Below, piece after piece: positions 59,802 through 64,000 of a stretch of 64,000 bases of DNA. A program made the translations under genes and the position numbers. The DNA comes from Paramecium pentaurelia (lineage: Eukaryota > Ciliophora > Oligohymenophorea > Peniculida > Parameciidae), in assembly GCA_905183005.1 (NCBI GenBank), contig CAJJDO010000123.1:283965-347964 (forward strand), given 5' to 3'. The notes under the pieces are model-generated. The model did no database searches, had not been told where the DNA came from, and saw only the letters and a program-made list of their open reading frames with translations. How positions within the stretch are numbered: position 1 is the first letter of the stretch; each line of letters starts with the position of its first letter.

Positions 59802-62800
59802 ATGAATTGCACATATCATTTTCAAAATCCCATCACGTTAATATGTACATCTCCTCACAAGTGTGAATTTCAAAGAAAACTTTGTGTTGAATGCCTATAT
59901 GATCATGGAGTAGATGTCAAACAAGCGGTTCCGATTAAAAAATTTCAAGAGATGGTGCTCAAGAAATTAAAAGATTGTAACCTTGATGAGACATTTGAGC
60001 TAACCACAATAAGATTGGCTTTTAAATCCATGATCTCCCAAACAGAAAGTATGTTGAAGAAAATTTGGGAAGAATTGTCAGAATTAATAAAATAAATTTA
60101 CGATTGGATCGAACAGGAAAATAAATCATACTATAATCTTCTCAACGAAAATATAGTAGAATCCTCATATACTGATTTAGAAAAATTAATATAGATTTTA
60201 GAAGAGAAGACCTTAGATGATTGGAATGAAAAGAAAATTTCATATTTGAAAATATTGGAAGAGCACAAGATTTTATGGGACCTAGATGTCTAGGCTTTTT
60301 GCGAATTGCAAAAGGAAAATATCCAAACGATTAGATCATTATTTGAGTAATATTTTAATCTTATTCTAGATTACAAACTCAATCTTATGAAGAAGAAAAC
60401 TAATTTTTTGAGATGAAAAATGATCTTTATGAAATATTTATTTACACTCAGGATATTGACGAATTGATATTAAATAGAATTATTGAAACATTAAAAAGAG
60501 ATTAAGTTTCAGACATCCAAGAATTTCTCTCCATAATAGACAATCAAAATTTGTGTTAATAATATACAAATAAGTAATAGAATATAAGAGATGTAAGAAA
60601 GAAACTAAAAAAAATCAAAAATGTGTTGACAAATATTTTGAATCATCCCTTTAGTAAAAATGAGTATTCATCTCAAACTTACAACAAGGAAAAATAGGAT
60701 CTAATAGTTAAAATAGCAAAAAATAAAGAGATCATAGCTTTTATAAAATTTCTAGTTAAACTAACAGCATTCGACAAGTAATATATTTAAAGTGGATCCA
60801 ATTCACTTCACTTATTGGTGATGATGAAAGTTGATATTACAGACCATTGTTTTGAAAACATAAATATCAAGAATACATCATTAGTTGGTGCAAATATGGT
60901 AAGATGTATTTTCAATGGATCAGTATTTGATAATGTTGAAATCAGCGGAGTAAATTTGAATGGAGCTTAACTATTTAATTGTAAATGGAGAAACATAAAA
61001 ATATAGGAATTAAATAAATTAGATGGCCATAGTAGCTCTATAAATTCAGTATGCTTTTCTCTTGATGGAATTACATTAGCATCTGGTAGTTATGATAACT
61101 CTATCCGTTTATGGGATGTTTAGACAGGATAATAAAAGGCCTAATTGAACGGTCATGATAATTGTGTAAATTCGGTATGCTTCTCTCTTGATGGAACTAT
61201 GTTAGCATCTGGTAGTTATGATAACTCTATCCGTTTATGGGATTATTAGACAGGATAATAAAAGAGCTAATTGAATGGTCATGATAATTGTGTAAATTCT
61301 GTCTGCTTCTCTCTTGATGGAACTACATTAGCATCTGGTAGTAATGACAACTCTATCCGTTTATGGGATGTTTAGACAGGATTGTAAAAATTCAAGTTGG
61401 ATGGTCATGATAATTGGGTTTAATCAGTATGCTTCTCTCCTGATGGAGATACATTAGCATCCGGAAGTTATGATAAATCTATACGTTTATGGGATGTGAA
61501 GATCGGATAATAATTGGTCAAATTGGATGGTCATATAGGATATGTAATGTCAGTATGCTTCTCTCCTGATGGAAAAACATTAGCATCAGGAAGTTATGAT
61601 AAGTCTATACGTTTATGGGATGTTAAAACAAAATAATAATAGGCAAAATTGGATGGTCATGATAATTGGGTCTATTCAGTATGCTTCTCTCCTGATGGAA
61701 AGACATTAGCATCTAGTAGTTATGATAATTCTATCCTTTTATGGGATTTGAAGACAGAATAATAAATTATCTAATTGGATGGTCATAGTAATTATGTACG
61801 ATCAATTTGCTTCTCTCGTGATGGAGAAAAATTAGCATCGGGCAGCGATGATAACTCCATTCGTCTTTGGGATGTTAAGATAAGATAATAAAACGATCAT
61901 AGAGATTATATCTTTTCGTTATGTTTCTCTCGTGATGGCACTAAATTAGCATCTAGTAGTGAAGATCAGTCTATCCGTGTATGGGATGTTAAGACAGGAA
62001 AATAAAAGGCAAAAATGGATGGTCATAAAAATTTTATCAACTCAGTAATTTTCTCTCCAGATGGAACTATATTAGCATCTGGCAGTTCTGATAAGACCAT
62101 TCGTTTATGGGATGTTATGACGGGATAATAAATAGTTTAATCAGATTGTCACTGTAGTGGAGCCAATTCATTATGCTTCTCTCCTGATGGAACTAAATTA
62201 GCATCTAGTTGTGAAGATCAGTCTATCCTTGTATGGGATGTTAAGACAGGAAAATAACAGGCAAAAATGGATGGTCATAAAAATATTATCAACTCAGTAA
62301 TTTTCTCTCCAGATGGAACTATATTAGCATCTGGCAGTTCTGATAAGACCATTCGTTTATGGGATGTTATGACGGGATAATAAATAGTTTAATCAGATTG
62401 TTACTGTAGTGGAGCCAATTCATTATGCTTCTCTCCTGATGGAACTAAATTAGCATCTAGTTGTGAAGATCAGTCTATCCGTGTATGGGATGTTAAGTCA
62501 GGAAAGTAACAGGCTAAAATAGATGTTCATAAAAGTTTTATCAACTCGGTAATGTTCTCTCCTAATGGGAAAACTTTAGCATCTAATAATAATGATAATT
62601 CTATCCATTTATGGGATGTTAAGAGTTGGAAGGAAATTCAGCCTTCAGACAAAAATTACAATGATTTAATAGCATAATTCAAAGCCCTTATCATTTAAAA
62701 CAATCCTCTACCAAGTAAATTTTTGTTAAATTTTGATTTAGTCACTCCTCCTCTAACTATTTTAATTATATCACAATAAGCAATATTTTAAGCATAAGGG

Positions 62801-62920
62801 GCTTTAATTTTGAAAGGAGAATTTATAAATCATTAATAGAAAGATATGAGACCATTACTGCAATCTAAAGGTAGTTGTATTTTGGAAAATTAAATAGAAT
62901 TAAACAAAAAATAGAAATGA
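59802..62920 (+). CDS. B-box / coiled-coil / pentapeptide / 13-blade WD40 protein, 1031 aa
   Basis: Intact. ATG at 59802, one 23-nt intron at 60347-60369, stop TGA at 62918-62920; exons sum to exactly 1032 codons. Residues 3-35 form a B-box-like zinc site (C3, H6, C15, C21, C28, C31, H35). A helical region of roughly 340 residues follows, then a pentapeptide-like stretch (NTSLVGANMVRCIFNGSVFD and VEISGVNLNGAQLFNCKW), then thirteen WD40 blades such as GHDNCVNSVCFSLDGTTLAS...DNSIRLWDVQTG, and a C-terminal AQGALILKGEF box. Two blades have been duplicated recently (period 252 bp, from 61959). Blades probably pack into two beta-propellers for protein binding; partners unknown. Most glutamines in the TGQQ linkers are TAA or TAG, so standard-code ORF callers see only the first 97 residues. 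Confidence 0.93.
61959..62462 (+). repeat. recent in-frame tandem duplication, 252 bp x 2, within the WD40 gene
   Basis: The sequence from 61959 recurs at 62211 and again in part at 62463 with period 252 bp (84 codons, two WD40 blades). The blades GHKNFINSVIFSPDG and CHCSGANSLCFSPDG are repeated as GHKNIINS and CYCSGANS with very few changes. Confidence 0.85.
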
Positions 62921-64000
62921 TTATTAACTGATGCATTAAAACTATTAATAGTACAATTAATGGTTAATATTCTTCTTCTTACAATATAATTTTTATTATA
63001 TCTTTTAATCTTATTAATTTAAATATAATCATTTATTAAAATTCATTTATTTTAAGTTTTTATTTGATAATATAAGAATAGTCAATCGTTAAAGCCTGCT
63101 TTCTTTAGAGTCCTTTTTGATTTTCTCTATTTTCAATTTCTTATTTAGTATCAAAAATCTTTTTAAGAACCATTAAGCCAACTAACAACAACTTACTATT
63201 TATTTATTATTTCTACATCTAAATAAGGGGAACGTTAAGTAGAAAATTTAAAATATGATTCTGAAATTATAATTAGATTAATTTTAATAATCAATAAATC
63301 TAAATCCTAAACTAGAGAAGAGAATATATATCTATAATCTAAGATTTTAAATTAAAACTAATAAAAGGTAATATATTTTATAGGTGGTGCTTTCTATATA
63401 TGAAAAAAATTCTTCAAATTTCAATGAAACTAAAAAAATTAAAAAAATACCATACAAAAAGTACAGTATATTTCATTAATTTAAATAATTTGTTGATTTA
63501 AGACCAAAAAATATAGTATTTTAATTTCTTGTTTAAAATCAGCAATTTATTCAGCTCTTTTGTGATGACAAGCCAAAAATATACAATTGCAAGATGATAA
63601 ATTCTTTATAAATGTTCTCCTCAATATTTTTTTGAATAAATAAGTAATTTATATTTAAGCAATCAAACCTAAAATGGCCAATAAAAATGCTAGTAATTTT
63701 ATGTAACAAATATCTGACAACGCTTCTTTGATTCTTTTTAAAACAAACTAACTTAGTTCTTTATGATGATTTATACTAACATTTACAATGAGAATCATAG
63801 AATTGTTTACATTATTAGTCCGAAATTTATTAAATTATACTAAATCTAAACATTCTCTTCACTTTGATATAATATTTGTCATATATAAATCATCTAATTT
63901 TATTTCCTTTTTTTCAATAATTATTTTAAAAATATTTCTGTTTAATCTACAAAAACAAATTGACAAATATTATTCAGGATTAAAAAAATTTGCTCCCTTA
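62921..64000. other. AT-rich stretch to the window end
   Basis: No gene supported. Confidence 0.5.

Noticed and set aside
1..64000. CRISPR arrays, operons, bacterial promoters and Shine-Dalgarno sites
   Set aside because: The window is ciliate nuclear DNA; no regularly spaced repeats or polycistronic gene spacing are present.
1..64000. Genome-wide reassignment of TGA to tryptophan
   Set aside because: The intact genes at 4213, 15129, 34866, 41134, 57045 and 59802 end at TGA after whole-codon exon sums, use TGG for tryptophan and contain no internal TGA.
1..64000. tRNA and rRNA genes
   Set aside because: I looked for GC-rich cloverleaf-like segments and conserved rRNA blocks and saw none I could support by eye; tRNAscan-SE and Infernal would be needed to exclude them.

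Overview
ORGANISM. The window looks like a Paramecium-type ciliate. The DNA is very AT-rich. Long reading frames appear only when TAA and TAG are read as glutamine and TGA as the only stop. Genes carry tiny introns (22-43 nt, nearly all GTA...TAG). Several protein families typical of Paramecium recur: B-box/pentapeptide/WD40 proteins, coiled-coil TLDc proteins, furin-like cysteine-rich membrane proteins and YwqK/MORN-like repeat proteins. ORFs called with the standard code are nearly all meaningless here, so CDS spans below were read by hand with the ciliate code and include introns.

ASSEMBLY. Four single N positions (7803, 13517, 18732, 44027) and one 51-N gap (9441-9491) are each flanked by essentially identical kilobase-scale sequence. 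They look like contig ends that overlap but were not merged, so apparent duplications and one triplication are probably one locus each. Two of these overlaps differ only by a TA-bounded insertion (30 bp and 112 bp) with end sequences like Paramecium internal eliminated sequences (IESs). In the 112-bp case only the version without the insertion has an open protein frame. The scaffold therefore seems to mix germline (IES+) and somatic (IES-) versions.

LAYOUT. 1-4.2 kb: mostly non-coding, with a GC-richer island at 421-690 and weak coding traces. 4.2-5.8 kb: intact repeat-protein gene with seven introns. 6.2-11.6 kb: unmerged copies of one locus holding a decayed ORF. 11.8-15.2 kb: a pseudogene of the repeat family, in two unmerged copies. 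15.1-16.6 kb: intact WD40 gene. 17.2-19.3 kb: minus-strand gene interrupted by the 112-bp IES candidate. 22.9-25.2 kb: minus-strand zinc-finger/coiled-coil/TLDc gene. 26.1-27.6 kb: zinc-finger/WD40 gene with a 1-nt frameshift. 28.7-32.7 kb: degraded coding tracts. 34.9-39.3 kb: large intact furin-like multi-pass membrane protein. 41.1-42.7 kb: second intact repeat-protein gene. 43.0-45.1 kb: unmerged overlap with a small membrane-protein ORF. 45.6-47.1 kb: 500-codon frame with two TGAs. 47.9-48.6 kb: relic of an alpha-tubulin gene. 50.8-53.4 kb: frameshifted pentapeptide/WD40 gene. 57.0-58.5 kb: intact secreted histidine acid phosphatase. 59.8-62.9 kb: large intact B-box/pentapeptide/WD40 gene.

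HOW IT FITS TOGETHER. There is no operon logic; genes are independent units of expanded families mixed with an unusual load of decayed copies. Six genes are clean (exon lengths sum to whole codons). Seven or more others carry 1-nt indels and/or an in-frame TGA, often where tryptophan would be expected. Whether this is pseudogenisation, assembly error or something else is the main open question besides the IES candidates.
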